Source: an uncultured Oscillibacter sp. (lineage in GTDB: Bacteria; Bacillota; Clostridia; Oscillospirales; Oscillospiraceae). From it: DNA of 11,097 nucleotides. Position numbers and translations under genes: made by a program. Shown here in pieces: positions 11,051-11,097 of this stretch. The stretch lies in NCBI GenBank assembly GCA_934574045.1, contig CAKTMK010000053.1, forward strand, positions 1 to 11,097, read 5' to 3'. Within the stretch, counting starts at the first letter, position 1. Every line of letters starts with the position of its first letter. The notes below the pieces were generated by a model. It ran no database searches. It was not told the DNA's origin and was given only the letters and a program-made list of their open reading frames with translations.

Positions 11051-11083
11051 AAAAACAGCGGGCTGGCAGGCCCGCGGTTTTTA
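11051..11083. terminator. Bidirectional intrinsic terminator
   Basis: AAAAACAGCGGGC (11051-11063) and GCCCGCGGTTTTT (11070-11082) pair with one mismatch around a 6-nt loop. The plus strand ends in TTTTTATTG, and the minus strand in TGTTTTTGCC. It closes the plus-strand unit that begins at the 10435 promoter and could also stop transcription entering from the right. Confidence 0.8.
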
Positions 11084-11097
11084 TTGCCGTGACGGTG

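Overview
The window is GC-rich with good AGGAGG-type ribosome binding sites. It encodes an S-layer-homology (SLH) surface protein carrying Listeria/Bacteroides-type (InlB B-type) repeats. Together these suggest a high-GC clostridial Firmicute, probably a gut Oscillospiraceae-like organism. The lineage is inferred from gene content and base composition, not from a marker gene.

Layout. Positions 1-9249 hold a two-gene minus-strand operon. The first gene (9249-937) encodes a 2770-residue secreted protein: signal peptide, three SLH domains, Gly/Ser linker, about 900 residues of unassigned beta-rich sequence, a long alternating array of 'VEHY' (MucBP-like) and B-repeat modules, and a GLUG-type C-terminal tail. 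Four bases after its stop begins a secreted subtilisin-family (S8) serine protease (932 to beyond position 1). It has a complete catalytic triad and no visible inhibitory prodomain, and it enters an SLH domain where the window cuts it. The pair looks like a wall-anchored giant adhesin with a co-translated surface protease.

Positions 9250-9617 are a divergent control region. It contains an extended -10 promoter for the surface operon, a leader of about 120 nt with three consecutive hairpin-forming inverted repeats, a dyad upstream of that -10, and a second dyad flanking the -10 of the divergent gene. That gene (9618-10391, plus strand) is a MerR-family regulator with a GyrI-like effector-binding domain. 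It is the obvious candidate regulator of the surface operon and of itself, but neither is demonstrated.

Positions 10392-11097 hold a separate small plus-strand unit: a good sigma-A-like promoter, a 33-codon basic ORF with a strong ribosome binding site, an unrecognised 80-residue protein 10 nt later, and a 3' region rich in inverted repeats that can pair in mutually exclusive ways. It ends at a bidirectional intrinsic terminator. No tRNA, rRNA, CRISPR array, transposase or phage gene was seen.
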